A stretch of DNA of 64,000 nucleotides from Clostridiales bacterium. GTDB lineage: Bacteria > Bacillota > Clostridia > Oscillospirales > CAG-272. This document shows positions 39,118 through 47,859 of the stretch, in pieces. Below the pieces are notes generated by a model. It saw only the letters and a program-made list of their open reading frames with translations, was not told the DNA's origin and ran no database searches. The stretch covers positions 62,001-126,000 of the forward strand of contig DULN01000010.1 in NCBI GenBank assembly GCA_012840355.1, written 5' to 3'. The number at the start of each line of letters is the position of its first letter. Positions within the stretch are counted from its first letter, which is position 1. A program made the translations under genes and the position numbers.

Positions 39118-40497
39118 ATGGAGAAAGCGATTGATAAAAAGGGGCGCAAAAGAAGCCCCGTGATGAGGGCGCTTGCCCGGTGCGCGGCGGGCGCGCTGTT
39201 TTTGCTGAACCCCAACTTCGATTTGTTCGACTTTCTGCCCGACGCGCTGGGCTATCTTTTAATAGTCTCGGGCTTGCGGGCGCTCGAGCCGGTATCGCCG
39301 TCGATTGAAGAGGCGCGAAAGCGGTTTTCGATGCTGCTTCGCATATCGGTAATCCGCATTGTTAGCTTGCCTTTGCGGTTTATGGTGGGCTACAATGAGA
39401 AAACCTTTATTCTGATTTTTACGCTCGCATTCGCGCTGCTTGAGGCGATGTACCTATTGCCGGCGTTTTACTACCTTTTCGACGGGACGTCGTACCTGAC
39501 GCTGCGGTATGGCGGCTCGTCGGCGAAGAAAAGGGCGCCGCGCATCATATCGTTCATTTTCGCCGTCGGGCGCGCGGTGTTAAACGTGCTGCCCGAGCTG
39601 CGGTATCTGCCTTCGGAGTATTACGACATCGAGTTTGAGGGCACCGTCGCCGCGTATGAGCGGATAAAGCTGGCGCAGCTTGGGCATATGCTGCTTCTAT
39701 GCAACATATTTTTCACGATAGTGCTTTCGGCGGTATGGATTATCCGGTTCCGCGGCTACCTTAAGCGGCTGCGCAGGGACGACGCGTTTGTCGGGGCGCT
39801 TACCGCGGAGCTAGACGCTCTGCCGCGCGACGAGGGCATTATTCTCCTCGGCAAAATAAAGCCGGCGCTGACGCTTATAACTCTTGCGATGTTCGCCGGC
39901 ATCGATTTTTACGCCGACGGATATAACCTACTGCCCGACTTTCTGCCTGCTCTATTGCTCCTCGCGGCGGCGTTTTATATATACGGCGCCAAAGAATGCA
40001 GGCGCAGCCTGCCGGTCATGGCGGGTGCGTACGCCGCAATGACATTAGGGCTTGGGGTTTTCAACTACGTCTACGCAAGCAAATACTACATGCTCATCGC
40101 ATTAAAACGCAAAAACGCGCTTGCGATGCAGCTTGCGCACACTGTGTTTTCTGCCGCGTGCTCGGTTATATACTTGGCGCTCTTGTTTATGTTCTGCCTG
40201 ACGCTGGTAAGGGTACTCGACCGGCACGCGGGCCTGTTCGTCGAGCCGGAGTTTCGCACGAAGAACCTAAAAACCCAGCGCGAGCGGCTGCGCGTGCGCA
40301 ATTTGATTTGGGTTTGCTTCGTGCTGGCAGTGCTCGCCGAGGCGGCGCAGGGCGTGTACACCGCGCTTGTGGCAAGCTACGCCGTGCTCTGGATTCCCGC
40401 AACCCTTCTCACCATAGCGCTCGGCGCGCTGACTGCGTCGACGCTCGGCAGCCTTTATTATCAAATCGAGCTGCGCCACGGCAAAGCGATATACTAA
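39118..40497 (+). CDS. Polytopic membrane protein of unknown function
   Basis: About 459 residues with roughly ten hydrophobic segments. The first is near residue 22 (AGALFLLNPNFDLFDFLPDALGYLLIVSG, whose NPNFDLFDFLPD part resembles a motif that recurs near residue 270 as ADGYNLLPDFLPALLLL). That repeat suggests a duplication of two similar halves. I do not recognise the family. The TTG at 39088 is in frame, but ATG 39118 follows AAGGGA. It sits behind secA, about 65 bases later, perhaps in the same transcript. Confidence 0.7.
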   Translation: MEKAIDKKGRKRSPVMRALARCAAGALFLLNPNFDLFDFLPDALGYLLIVSGLRALEPVSPSIEEARKRFSMLLRISVIRIVSLPLRFMVGYNEKTFILIFTLAFALLEAMYLLPAFYYLFDGTSYLTLRYGGSSAKKRAPRIISFIFAVGRAVLNVLPELRYLPSEYYDIEFEGTVAAYERIKLAQLGHMLLLCNIFFTIVLSAVWIIRFRGYLKRLRRDDAFVGALTAELDALPRDEGIILLGKIKPALTLITLAMFAGIDFYADGYNLLPDFLPALLLLAAAFYIYGAKECRRSLPVMAGAYAAMTLGLGVFNYVYASKYYMLIALKRKNALAMQLAHTVFSAACSVIYLALLFMFCLTLVRVLDRHAGLFVEPEFRTKNLKTQRERLRVRNLIWVCFVLAVLAEAAQGVYTALVASYAVLWIPATLLTIALGALTASTLGSLYYQIELRHGKAIY

Positions 40498-40506
40498 AAA
40501 TAAAAA

Positions 40507-40540
40507 AACCGCCTACCAGCTTGGGGTAGGCGGGTTTTTT
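40507..40540. terminator. Bidirectional terminator
   Basis: Stem CCGCCTACC (40509-40517) with GGTAGGCGG (40525-40533), flanked by A runs on the left and T runs on the right. It serves both the membrane protein gene (+) and the foldase lipoprotein gene (-). Confidence 0.85.
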
Positions 40541-41622
40541 TATTCGGTTACAACGCCGCTTTCAACGACAAACTGCGGGACTTTAACGTTTGCCAGTATC
40601 AAAAGCTTTGTGTAGGGCTTGCCGTATGTTGTTACATAATCTTCGTAGCCGTATTTTTCAATGTCTTCGTCGGAAACCTTTATCCCTTCAAGCTCGGCGA
40701 TAGCCTGCGTTATAAGGAAGCTTGTTGCGGTATCCCTGTAATAGTCGGTGCGGGAATCGATAAACTCGTCAAGCGTGCTATAGCCGGTGTATAGCTTTAT
40801 AAACTCGTCGGCGTCCATCCCGTAGGACGCAGCCATGGTCTCGCAGTATGCGATTTCCTCGTTCTTAATATAATCAAGTATGGCGGCGGGGATTTCGCTG
40901 CATGTTGCCTCAGCCATGATGCTATCGAAAAACTCGAGCTTCTGCCTTGAGACTATCCAGTCTTTAATGTCGGCGATTAGCTCTTCCTTGGACGAAAATC
41001 CATACTCTGCCGCAATCTCGTCTGACAGCTCGACGGGCAGCGGGTCGCCCTGAATGTAGTTGATCGTGATGGTGAACACCGCTTCTTTGCCGCTAAGCTC
41101 CTCGTTTGGCTCGTACGGGTCGGGGAAGGTGACCGTTATATCGAACGTCTCGCCCGGCTTATGGCCGACAAGCTGATCAAGGAACCCTTCTATATATGGC
41201 GTCACGCCTATGGTGACGGTAGTGCCTTTGCCGTTCGTGCTGCCGCCTTCGAACTCCTTGCCGTCGATTTTGCCGACGTAGTCGATGTTGACGGTGTCGT
41301 CGCCGCCGACCTCGCGGTCGTAGATCTTTTCATACTCGGTATATTCCGCGAGTATGCCGTCGATTTGCGCCTGCAGCTCCTCGTCCGACGCTGTGAGCAC
41401 CGACGCGGGCACGGGCACGCCTTTGTACTGCGGCAAGCTCACATAATCGGAGGCTTTGACGCCTTCAAAAAAGCCGTCCTCAGTAAGGCCCTTGCTGTAA
41501 TCGAAATTTATGCCGCCGGTAACGTTGTCGGCGCCGTCGTCGCCCTGGTTGCCGCATGAAAAGAGCGACAGAAAGAGCGCGCCCGCAAGGGCGGAAGCTG
41601 CGATTATCTTTTTAAAATTCAT
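40540..41622 (-). CDS. Trigger-factor-like peptidyl-prolyl isomerase lipoprotein
   Basis: A 360-residue surface protein with a lipoprotein signal (LFLSLFSC, Cys near residue 23). It resembles the C-terminal two thirds of trigger factor: an FKBP-type PPIase block (GDDTVNIDYVGKIDGKEFEGG, then VTIGVTPYIEGFLDQLVG and GETFDITVTFPDPY), followed by helical arms (SSKEELIADIKDWIVSRQKLE). The ribosome-binding domain is missing. It probably folds secreted proteins outside the membrane, as PrsA does, though by a different family. The 11-bp repeats upstream and a sigma-A promoter suggest regulation by a response regulator. Confidence 0.82.
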   Translation of the reverse strand: MNFKKIIAASALAGALFLSLFSCGNQGDDGADNVTGGINFDYSKGLTEDGFFEGVKASDYVSLPQYKGVPVPASVLTASDEELQAQIDGILAEYTEYEKIYDREVGGDDTVNIDYVGKIDGKEFEGGSTNGKGTTVTIGVTPYIEGFLDQLVGHKPGETFDITVTFPDPYEPNEELSGKEAVFTITINYIQGDPLPVELSDEIAAEYGFSSKEELIADIKDWIVSRQKLEFFDSIMAEATCSEIPAAILDYIKNEEIAYCETMAASYGMDADEFIKLYTGYSTLDEFIDSRTDYYRDTATSFLITQAIAELEGIKVSDEDIEKYGYEDYVTTYGKPYTKLLILANVKVPQFVVESGVVTE

Positions 41623-41698
41623 TGAATTTTTAGCTCCTTATCGTTACTAAAAGATGCGGCCGGCACCACGCAAGTAAAATGCGGCCACAAGTCTCTCT

Positions 41699-41756
41699 AT
41701 TATATCACATCGGGGGTGTGCCGTTCAATACGGTTAAGTGAATTTTAAGTGAATTT
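41699..41756 (-). promoter_or_regulatory. Promoter and 11-bp repeat of the foldase lipoprotein gene
   Basis: On the minus strand, TTGAAC (41728-41723), an 18-base spacer and TATAAT (41704-41699). Just upstream are two identical 11-base units TTAAGTGAATT (41734-41744 and 41745-41755), followed by a degenerate third. The period and the TTAAG core match the boxes before the response regulator gene, in the same orientation relative to the gene. Confidence 0.5.
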
Positions 41757-41798
41757 TAAAAATCGGAATGGCAAAAGGAAATATATGTTCGGACCCGA

Positions 41799-41850
41799 TT
41801 GACATGCCGGAATTATTGTGTTATACTATCTCAGTTAGTATATACTAACT
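41799..41850 (+). promoter_or_regulatory. feoAB promoter with palindromic operator
   Basis: Promoter TTGACA (41799-41804), 17 bases, TATACT (41822-41827). The perfect 18-base palindrome AGTTAGTATATACTAACT (41833-41850) covers the expected start site. This is the position expected for an iron repressor of the DtxR/IdeR or Fur type. Confidence 0.7.
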
Positions 41851-41876
41851 CATTTTATAGATAAGCGGTGAATGCG

Positions 41877-42128
41877 ATGACGCTCGATAAACTAAAGCCG
41901 GGCGAGCAGGCGATAATCCGCGCGGTGCGCGGGGACGGAGCGCTCAGGCTGCGTTTGCTTGACATGGGGCTAATCCCGCGGACCAGGCTGACCTACAGGA
42001 AAGCTGCGCCGCTCGGCGACCCGATTGAAATACATATCCGAGGGTATGAGCTTACGTTGCGCCTTGCCGAAGCACGGAACATTGAGGTGGAAAAAATCGA
42101 GCATAACGAAGCGGAGGCGGGTGTGTGA
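41877..42128 (+). CDS. feoA: Ferrous iron transport protein FeoA
   Basis: A small cytoplasmic SH3-like protein (83 residues from ATG 41877) that assists FeoB. The family core LRLRLLDMGLIPRTRL and PLGDPIEIHIRGYELTLR is present. A GTG at 41868 would add three residues. Its stop codon overlaps the GTG start of feoB by 4 bases, and both are controlled by the palindromic operator upstream. Confidence 0.9.
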   Translation: MTLDKLKPGEQAIIRAVRGDGALRLRLLDMGLIPRTRLTYRKAAPLGDPIEIHIRGYELTLRLAEARNIEVEKIEHNEAEAGV

Positions 42129-44326
42129 ATCGCAACCTTGTATTTGCGCTCGTAGGCAACCAAAACTGCGGCAAGACCACGCTTTTCAACGTGCTGACAG
42201 GCTCGAACCAGCACGTCGGCAACTTCCCGGGCGTAACGGTGGAGCAAAAATCGGGAGTGGTGCGCAGCGTTAAAAACCGCACGGTGACGGTGGTCGACCT
42301 GCCGGGCATATACTCGCTGCGCCCATACTCCATGGAGGAAATAGTCGCGCGCGACTTTATTTTGAGCGAGAAGCCCGACGGGATTATAAACATCGTCGAT
42401 GCGACAAATATCGAGCGGAATCTGTATTTGACGCTGCAGCTTCTCGAGCTGCGCGTGCCGACGGTCATAGCGCTCAATATGATGGACGAGGTGCGCGCAA
42501 ACGGCGGCACGATAGACATAAAAGCGCTCAGCACGGCGCTTGGCGTGCCCGTAGTGCCGATAAGCGCGATAAAGGGAGAGGGCGTCTCGGAGCTTGTCGA
42601 CCGCGCGATTGAAGTCGCCTCGCAGGGCATACTCCCCGCGGTTTGGGACTTTTGCGGCGAGGACTCGCCAGTGCACCGCTGCATACACGCCGTCGTGCAC
42701 GTCATAGAAGACCACGCACAGCGAGCGGGCATCTCGCCGCGCTTTTGCGCGACAAAGCTCATCGAGGGCGACGGCGGCGCGATGGCGGGGCGGCTTGAGC
42801 TTGACCAAAACGAAATTGAGCTTATCGAGCACTGCATCAAAGAGATGGAGGCCGAAACGCGGTTCGACCGCAACGAGGCGCTCGCCGATATGCGCTATGC
42901 GTTTATTGAGAAAGTCGTCTCACAAACGGTTGTCAAGCCGAAGGAAAGCCGCGAGCATAGGCGCAGCCTCGCAATCGACCGGGTGCTGACCGGTAAATAC
43001 ACCGCGATCCCGGTGTTCCTCGCGGTGATGTTCCTTGTGTTTTGGCTCACTTTCAACGTGATAGGCTCGGGGCTGTCGGAGCTGCTGTCGCTCGGCATAG
43101 AAAAGCTGACCGAAATAGCCGACGCGGCGCTAATATCTTACGGCATCAACGACGTCGTGCGCGGGCTTATAGTCGAAGGGATATTTGCGGGCGTTGGCAG
43201 CGTTTTGAGCTTCCTGCCTATAATAGTCACCCTCTTTTTCTTCCTCTCGATACTTGAGGACACCGGATACATGGCGCGCGTGGCGTTTATAATGGATAAG
43301 CCGCTGCGAAAGCTGGGGCTTTCGGGAAGGAGCTTTGTGCCGATGCTGATGGGTTTCGGCTGCACGGTGCCCGCACTCATGGCGACGCGCACGCTTTCGT
43401 CCGAGCGCGACCGCCGCATGACGATAATGCTAACACCATACATGAGCTGCTCGGCGAAGATACCGATATACGCGGTGTTCAGCGCGGCGTTTTTCCCAAA
43501 GCACGCGGCACTTGTTATGATTGGGCTATACGTTACCGGCATAGTACTCGGCGTTGCGGCGGCGTGCGTGCTGAAAAACACCGTATTTAGCGGGCAGCCG
43601 GTGCCGTTCGTGATGGAGCTGCCGAACTATCGGCTGCCCTCGATAAAAAGTGTCGCGCTTTTGCTTTGGGATAAGGCAAAGGACTTCATCCAGCGCGCGT
43701 TTTCGATTATATTCCTCGCCACGATTGTAATTTGGTTCCTACAGACGTTTGACACAAGGCTAAACGTGGTTGAAGACTCGTCACGCAGCCTGCTTGCGGG
43801 CGTTGGCAAGCTGCTTGCGCCGCTGTTTGTGCCAGCGGGCTTCGGCGATTGGCGGGCGGTGACCTCGCTGATATCGGGCTTTACGGCTAAAGAGGCGGTC
43901 GTCAGCACCCTTTCTGTGCTCACCGGCAACACAAGCGCCGCCGAGCTGAAGGGGGCGCTGCCGGGCATGTTTACCCCGCTTTCGGCGTTTTCATTCTTAC
44001 TTTTCACGCTACTTTACACCCCGTGCGTCGCCGCGGTCGCCGCGATAAGGCGCGAGCTTGGCTCGAGGCTTTGGATGCTTTGGGTGGTGCTTGCCCAATG
44101 CGCCACGGCTTGGGTGGTGTCGACCGTTGTCTACCAGATTGGAAAGCGGCTCCCCGCTTTCGGCGTGCCCGGATACATAATCCTCGCGGTATTTATTGTC
44201 GCCGTCGCAGCCGGATTTGTATGGCTGGCGAATAGGAGCCGCGGTGACGTATACGCCGTAGCCGAGCCGAAAGGGGAGGCGAGCCTCAGCGCGAAGCCCA
44301 AGCGCAAAAGGGGCGGCTGCCACTAA
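42125..44326 (+). CDS. feoB: Ferrous iron transporter FeoB
   Basis: A 733-residue inner-membrane Fe(II) transporter with a GTPase domain. G1 is LVGNQNCGKTTLFN, the G2/G3 region has NFPGVTVEQKSG and VVDLPGIYSL, and G4 is ALNMMDEV. The membrane part has the gate motifs PLRKLGLSGRSFVPMLMGFG and TAKEAVVSTLSVL and about eight helices, ending in a Lys-rich tail with CH (a possible metal site; KRKRGGCH). GTG start at 42125. It is followed by the tRNA gene without a strong terminator. Confidence 0.95.
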   Translation: MNRNLVFALVGNQNCGKTTLFNVLTGSNQHVGNFPGVTVEQKSGVVRSVKNRTVTVVDLPGIYSLRPYSMEEIVARDFILSEKPDGIINIVDATNIERNLYLTLQLLELRVPTVIALNMMDEVRANGGTIDIKALSTALGVPVVPISAIKGEGVSELVDRAIEVASQGILPAVWDFCGEDSPVHRCIHAVVHVIEDHAQRAGISPRFCATKLIEGDGGAMAGRLELDQNEIELIEHCIKEMEAETRFDRNEALADMRYAFIEKVVSQTVVKPKESREHRRSLAIDRVLTGKYTAIPVFLAVMFLVFWLTFNVIGSGLSELLSLGIEKLTEIADAALISYGINDVVRGLIVEGIFAGVGSVLSFLPIIVTLFFFLSILEDTGYMARVAFIMDKPLRKLGLSGRSFVPMLMGFGCTVPALMATRTLSSERDRRMTIMLTPYMSCSAKIPIYAVFSAAFFPKHAALVMIGLYVTGIVLGVAAACVLKNTVFSGQPVPFVMELPNYRLPSIKSVALLLWDKAKDFIQRAFSIIFLATIVIWFLQTFDTRLNVVEDSSRSLLAGVGKLLAPLFVPAGFGDWRAVTSLISGFTAKEAVVSTLSVLTGNTSAAELKGALPGMFTPLSAFSFLLFTLLYTPCVAAVAAIRRELGSRLWMLWVVLAQCATAWVVSTVVYQIGKRLPAFGVPGYIILAVFIVAVAAGFVWLANRSRGDVYAVAEPKGEASLSAKPKRKRGGCH

Positions 44327-44364
44327 TAAAAGCCGGATTTTTTAAAAAAAGTTCGCCTTAGCCC

Positions 44365-44393
44365 TTGACTTTTTGCTTGAATTGTGGTAGAAT
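44365..44393 (+). promoter_or_regulatory. Promoter of tRNA-Arg
   Basis: TTGACT (44365-44370), 17 bases, TAGAAT (44388-44393), about 33 bases before the tRNA. The leader contains a small hairpin (GTTGACC with GGTCAAC). Confidence 0.6.
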
Positions 44394-44425
44394 ATACAGC
44401 GTTGACCGGGAAGGTCAACGGACAA

Positions 44426-44501
44426 GCGCCTGTAGCTCAGTGGATAGAGTGCCCGGCTACGAACCGGTCGGTCGTAGGTTCGAATCCTATCAGGCGCGCC
44501 A
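44426..44501 (+). tRNA. tRNA-Arg (anticodon ACG)
   Basis: Acceptor GCGCCTG (44426-44432) pairs with CAGGCGC (44491-44497), discriminator G and encoded CCA (44499-44501). The anticodon loop CTACGAA gives ACG at 44459-44461. The TpsiC arm GGTTCGAATCC is standard. Confidence 0.95.
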
Positions 44502-44540
44502 ATAAGGCTGAAACCTCGGCGTTTCAGCCTTATTTTTTTG
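44501..44540 (+). terminator. Terminator after tRNA-Arg
   Basis: Stem AATAAGGCTGAAAC with GTTTCAGCCTTATT (about 44501-44514 and 44521-44534), followed by T5. It begins right at the CCA end. Confidence 0.85.
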
Positions 44541-44602
44541 CCACGCGCGGGCGCAAAGATTTGTTAACTTGCCGCGCTTTTCATTGTGGCAAAAAGGCAT
44601 AT

Positions 44603-44637
44603 AAAAAACCGGCGGCTGGTTTTGCCGCCGGTTTATT
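44603..44637 (-). terminator. Terminator of the arabinofuranosidase gene
   Basis: Stem AAACCGGCGGC (44606-44616) with GCCGCCGGTTT (44624-44634). Read leftward it is followed by T4 and more T/A. It lies about 25 bases after the stop codon. Confidence 0.7.
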
Positions 44638-44659
44638 TTATGTTAAGCTTGGGCAGTGC

Positions 44660-46528
44660 TTACTTTTTAATCTTGAAGGTGAGAATCGTCAGCGAGTATG
44701 CGGGGAAGGTGAGCTCGCTGCCGCATCCGCAATCAATCGTGTAATACGCGGGCGAAACTTCCTCGGGATAAAGCAGCGAGTTTGTCGCCTCTGGGCTGTC
44801 GCCGCTGAGGAGAGCAACGTCAGCGGTGCACTCGGTCTTTACGCCGTCAATCTCGAGCGTCGCGGTGAGGTCTTTAGCCGAGTAGCACGCGACTTTGAGA
44901 ATCAAGCTGTCGCCCTTGATGCCCGCGGTGACATACAGCCCGTCGCCGTTCTGCACCGCATTCTCGCAGTCGGCGTATACAACGCGCTCGGGCAGGCTTT
45001 CGGCGAACATCTTCTGCACGAAGTACGAAGGCAGCCCGAAGACATGGTCGCGGTCGAAGTTTATGAGGTTGACCGGCCACTTGCGGTCGTTGACGTGGCA
45101 GAACAACGGCGCGTAGGACGCCATGCGCACGACGTCCGCGGCGCGCTCCATGCCGACCATGAAGCATGCCTCGGAAATAGCCGAGATAAGGTTGCCGTAG
45201 CCGACGTCGGCGTTGCAGGCGTATTCGCCGACGTATACAGGCAGATCCTTCGGCGCGTTCTCGTACTTGTTGTACATCAGCGGCATCGCCGGCGGAGCGG
45301 TGTAGTAGTGGTCGTCGACCATATCCATCGGCGCGTCGGGCACGCGGCAGTCGGCGATGAGGATGACCTGCGGCCACTTGGCTTTGATAGCCTCATAGAA
45401 CTTGCGGTAGCGCTTGAAGTATTCTTCGCCCCAGTTTTCGTTGCCGATCTCAACGTATTTCAGCGGGAACGGCTCGGGATGCCCGTTTTTCGCACGCTCG
45501 GCGCCCCACTTGGTGGAGGTGTCGCCCAGCGCGTACTCGATAGCGTCGAGCGCGTCTTCGACCCACACGTCGATGTCGTCGCCGTGCGCGAACTCGCCGC
45601 GGCGGTACTGGCAGGACATGCCGCAGTTGCAGACGTAAAGGGCTTCTGCGCCGAGGTCCTCGCAGAGCTGCAGGTACTCATGATAGCCCATGCCGTCGCT
45701 CCAGCGGTAGCCCCAGAGGCCCCAGTGGCCCGGACGGTCCTCGATCGGGCCTATAGTCTTCTTCCAGTGGTAGGCGTTCTGCATGTTGATGCCCTCGACA
45801 ACGCAGCCGCCGGGGAAGCGCACAAAGCCGGGCTTAAGCCCCTCGAGCATCTCGGCGAGGTCGCGCCTGAGGCCGTTTTCGCGCCCTTTGTATGTATCTT
45901 TCGGGAACATCGAGACAAAGTCGAGGTAGAGCGTGCCGGGGCTGTCGACCGCGATGAAGAAGCGCGCGTCGGTCGCCGTGATGCCGTCAAGCTCAAACGG
46001 GAATTTCGCGAATGTGTCGGTTATGCCGCTGATTTTCGCCGAGGTGAGCACGGCGCCGCTCGAACGGGCAAGCCCGACGGTTATTTCGCCGATGCCGTTG
46101 CTGCGCGCGATTACAAATCCGCGGTAACCGGACTTACAGACGGAAAAGCCCCAAAAACCGCTGTTGTAAAGCGTGGCTTTGCCGCCTATAACCGACAGCC
46201 TTAGTTGCTCGGGGCAGTTCGGGTTGCGCGGGTTGTCGGTAATCTTCGACATGACCGCGTCCCCGCCCGGGGATACATGGAGCTTCCAGCCGGGCAGCGG
46301 CGGCTCGGGGTTAAAGGTCTCCTTGTGGCCGGTGACGGTCAGCACCGTCGTACCCGAAATAATCGTGCCTTCGGGTATGTTCGACTCGGAGAAGTTGCGG
46401 TTGCGGATCAGCTCGGCGTAAAGGCCGCCTTCGCCGGCGTGGTTGATTTCCTCAAAGAATAGGCCCCACATGCGTGGATTGGGAGTAGCTATGACTTTGG
46501 AGGCGTCGATTTTGATTTTTCTTTGCAT
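44660..46528 (-). CDS. Alpha-L-arabinofuranosidase (GH51)
   Basis: Glycoside hydrolase family 51, removes arabinose side chains from plant polysaccharide fragments. The 622 residues show the N-terminal MWGLFFEEINHAGEGGLYAELIRNR, carbohydrate-binding-like beta region, FVRFPGGCVVEG, acid/base Glu in VEIGNENWGEEYF, and nucleophile Glu in VYVGEYACN. No signal peptide, so it acts inside the cell. Ribosome site AGAGGTGG. It lies downstream of a YnbB-type gene but shares no obvious metabolic link with it. Confidence 0.93.
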   Translation of the reverse strand: MQRKIKIDASKVIATPNPRMWGLFFEEINHAGEGGLYAELIRNRNFSESNIPEGTIISGTTVLTVTGHKETFNPEPPLPGWKLHVSPGGDAVMSKITDNPRNPNCPEQLRLSVIGGKATLYNSGFWGFSVCKSGYRGFVIARSNGIGEITVGLARSSGAVLTSAKISGITDTFAKFPFELDGITATDARFFIAVDSPGTLYLDFVSMFPKDTYKGRENGLRRDLAEMLEGLKPGFVRFPGGCVVEGINMQNAYHWKKTIGPIEDRPGHWGLWGYRWSDGMGYHEYLQLCEDLGAEALYVCNCGMSCQYRRGEFAHGDDIDVWVEDALDAIEYALGDTSTKWGAERAKNGHPEPFPLKYVEIGNENWGEEYFKRYRKFYEAIKAKWPQVILIADCRVPDAPMDMVDDHYYTAPPAMPLMYNKYENAPKDLPVYVGEYACNADVGYGNLISAISEACFMVGMERAADVVRMASYAPLFCHVNDRKWPVNLINFDRDHVFGLPSYFVQKMFAESLPERVVYADCENAVQNGDGLYVTAGIKGDSLILKVACYSAKDLTATLEIDGVKTECTADVALLSGDSPEATNSLLYPEEVSPAYYTIDCGCGSELTFPAYSLTILTFKIKK

Positions 46529-46549
46529 ATTTCCACCTCTATTTGTATT

Positions 46550-47773
46550 TTAATTCATAGCTTCTATTACGGCGCGAGCGGCCGACAAGACTCCGACGCG
46601 GCCCGACTCGAAAGTCAGCCCGCCTTGGAAAAACGCCGTGTACGGCGGGCGCAGCGGCCCGTCCGCCGAAAGCTCGAGCGAACCGCCTTGCACGAACGTC
46701 CCCGCCGCCATAATCACCTGGTCGCTGTAGCCCGGCATGTCCCACGGCTCGGGCGTGACGAACGCGTCTACCGGCGAGCCGGCCTGAATCCCGCGGCAGA
46801 ACGCGCAGAGCAGCTCGGGCGCGCCGAGCCGGACGGTTTGGATTATGTCGTACCTCGGCTCGTCCCAGCGCGGCTCTACGGAAAACCCAAGCTCCTCGAA
46901 CACATAAGCCGCGTAAATCGCGGTCTTAACCGCCTGCGCGACGCAGTGCGGCGCGAAAAACAGGCCCCGGAACATCGATTTCGTATGCACCAGCCCCGGA
47001 CCCACCTCGGCTCCCAGCCCGGGGGATGTGAGCCTGTAGCTCGCAAGCTCGACTGCCCGGCGCGTGCCTGCGAGATACCCACCGGTCTCGGCTATCCCGC
47101 CACCGGGATTTTTGATAAGCGAGCCGATGAGAAGGTCAGCCTCCGGCTCAGCCTCGCATACGAACTCGCCGTAGCAGTTGTCAACTACCACGAACACGTC
47201 GGGCCGCTGGGCTTTGATTTTGCGGTAAAGCTCGGTTAGCTCGGCGGCCGAGAGCGTGCGGCGGTCCATGTAGCCTTTCGAGCGCTGCAAAAACGCGACC
47301 TTGACGCGCGGGTCGGCGAGGGCTTCGGTGAAGTCGGCGCCAAGCTGCAGCTCGCGGTACTCGACGCCGAAGTCGCGCAGGCTACCGCTGCCCGGCTCGC
47401 CCGTGATGCCGATGACCTCGTCGAGGGTATCATAAGGCTTGCCGGTCAGCGACAGCAGCACGTCGCCGGGCCGGAGCAGCCCGAATAGCCCAATCGTCAG
47501 CGCGTGCGTGCCCGATACTATCGTGTGGCGCACAAGCGCCGCCTCGGTGCCGAACACCCGCGCCCAGACGCGTTCGAGCGCGTCGCGCCCGCGGTCGCCG
47601 TAGCCGTACCCCGACGTCATCGCGAACATCGATTCAGAAACGCGCTCCTCGCGGAACGCGTCGAGCACGCGGCCCGTCACGGCGAAAGATATGGCGTCGG
47701 CTTTGTCAAACTGCTCGCGCAAAATTGACATAGCCTTGCGGTCAATTTCTTCTAGTGTGGGGTAACGCTTCAT
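46550..47773 (-). CDS. PLP-dependent YnbB / aluminium-resistance (methionine gamma-lyase-like) protein
   Basis: A 407-residue protein of the family formerly called aluminium resistance protein (PF06838), a PLP enzyme of the Cys/Met metabolism fold. Visible: the N-terminal SGYGYGDRGRDALERVWARVFG, the cofactor-binding TIVSGTHALTIGLFGLLRPGD, VVVDNCYGEFVC, and the Schiff-base Lys in IGSLIKNPGGG. The true substrate is unknown in most organisms. Ribosome site AAAGGA is close to the ATG. It lies after the M42 peptidase group. Confidence 0.88.
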   Translation of the reverse strand: MKRYPTLEEIDRKAMSILREQFDKADAISFAVTGRVLDAFREERVSESMFAMTSGYGYGDRGRDALERVWARVFGTEAALVRHTIVSGTHALTIGLFGLLRPGDVLLSLTGKPYDTLDEVIGITGEPGSGSLRDFGVEYRELQLGADFTEALADPRVKVAFLQRSKGYMDRRTLSAAELTELYRKIKAQRPDVFVVVDNCYGEFVCEAEPEADLLIGSLIKNPGGGIAETGGYLAGTRRAVELASYRLTSPGLGAEVGPGLVHTKSMFRGLFFAPHCVAQAVKTAIYAAYVFEELGFSVEPRWDEPRYDIIQTVRLGAPELLCAFCRGIQAGSPVDAFVTPEPWDMPGYSDQVIMAAGTFVQGGSLELSADGPLRPPYTAFFQGGLTFESGRVGVLSAARAVIEAMN

Positions 47774-47859
47774 GTCCTTTTACTTTGCATCCTATCTAAA
47801 GGGCAGGGAATAAGGCGGCAATGCCGCCCGCCCAAATAAAGGGGGGTGCCGATGATTTT

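Noticed and set aside
44384..46204. Long open frame of 606 codons on the plus strand through the tRNA and the arabinofuranosidase gene
   Set aside because: It runs through the tRNA-Arg gene and its terminator, and opposite a well-conserved GH51 gene; it reflects codon bias, not a protein.
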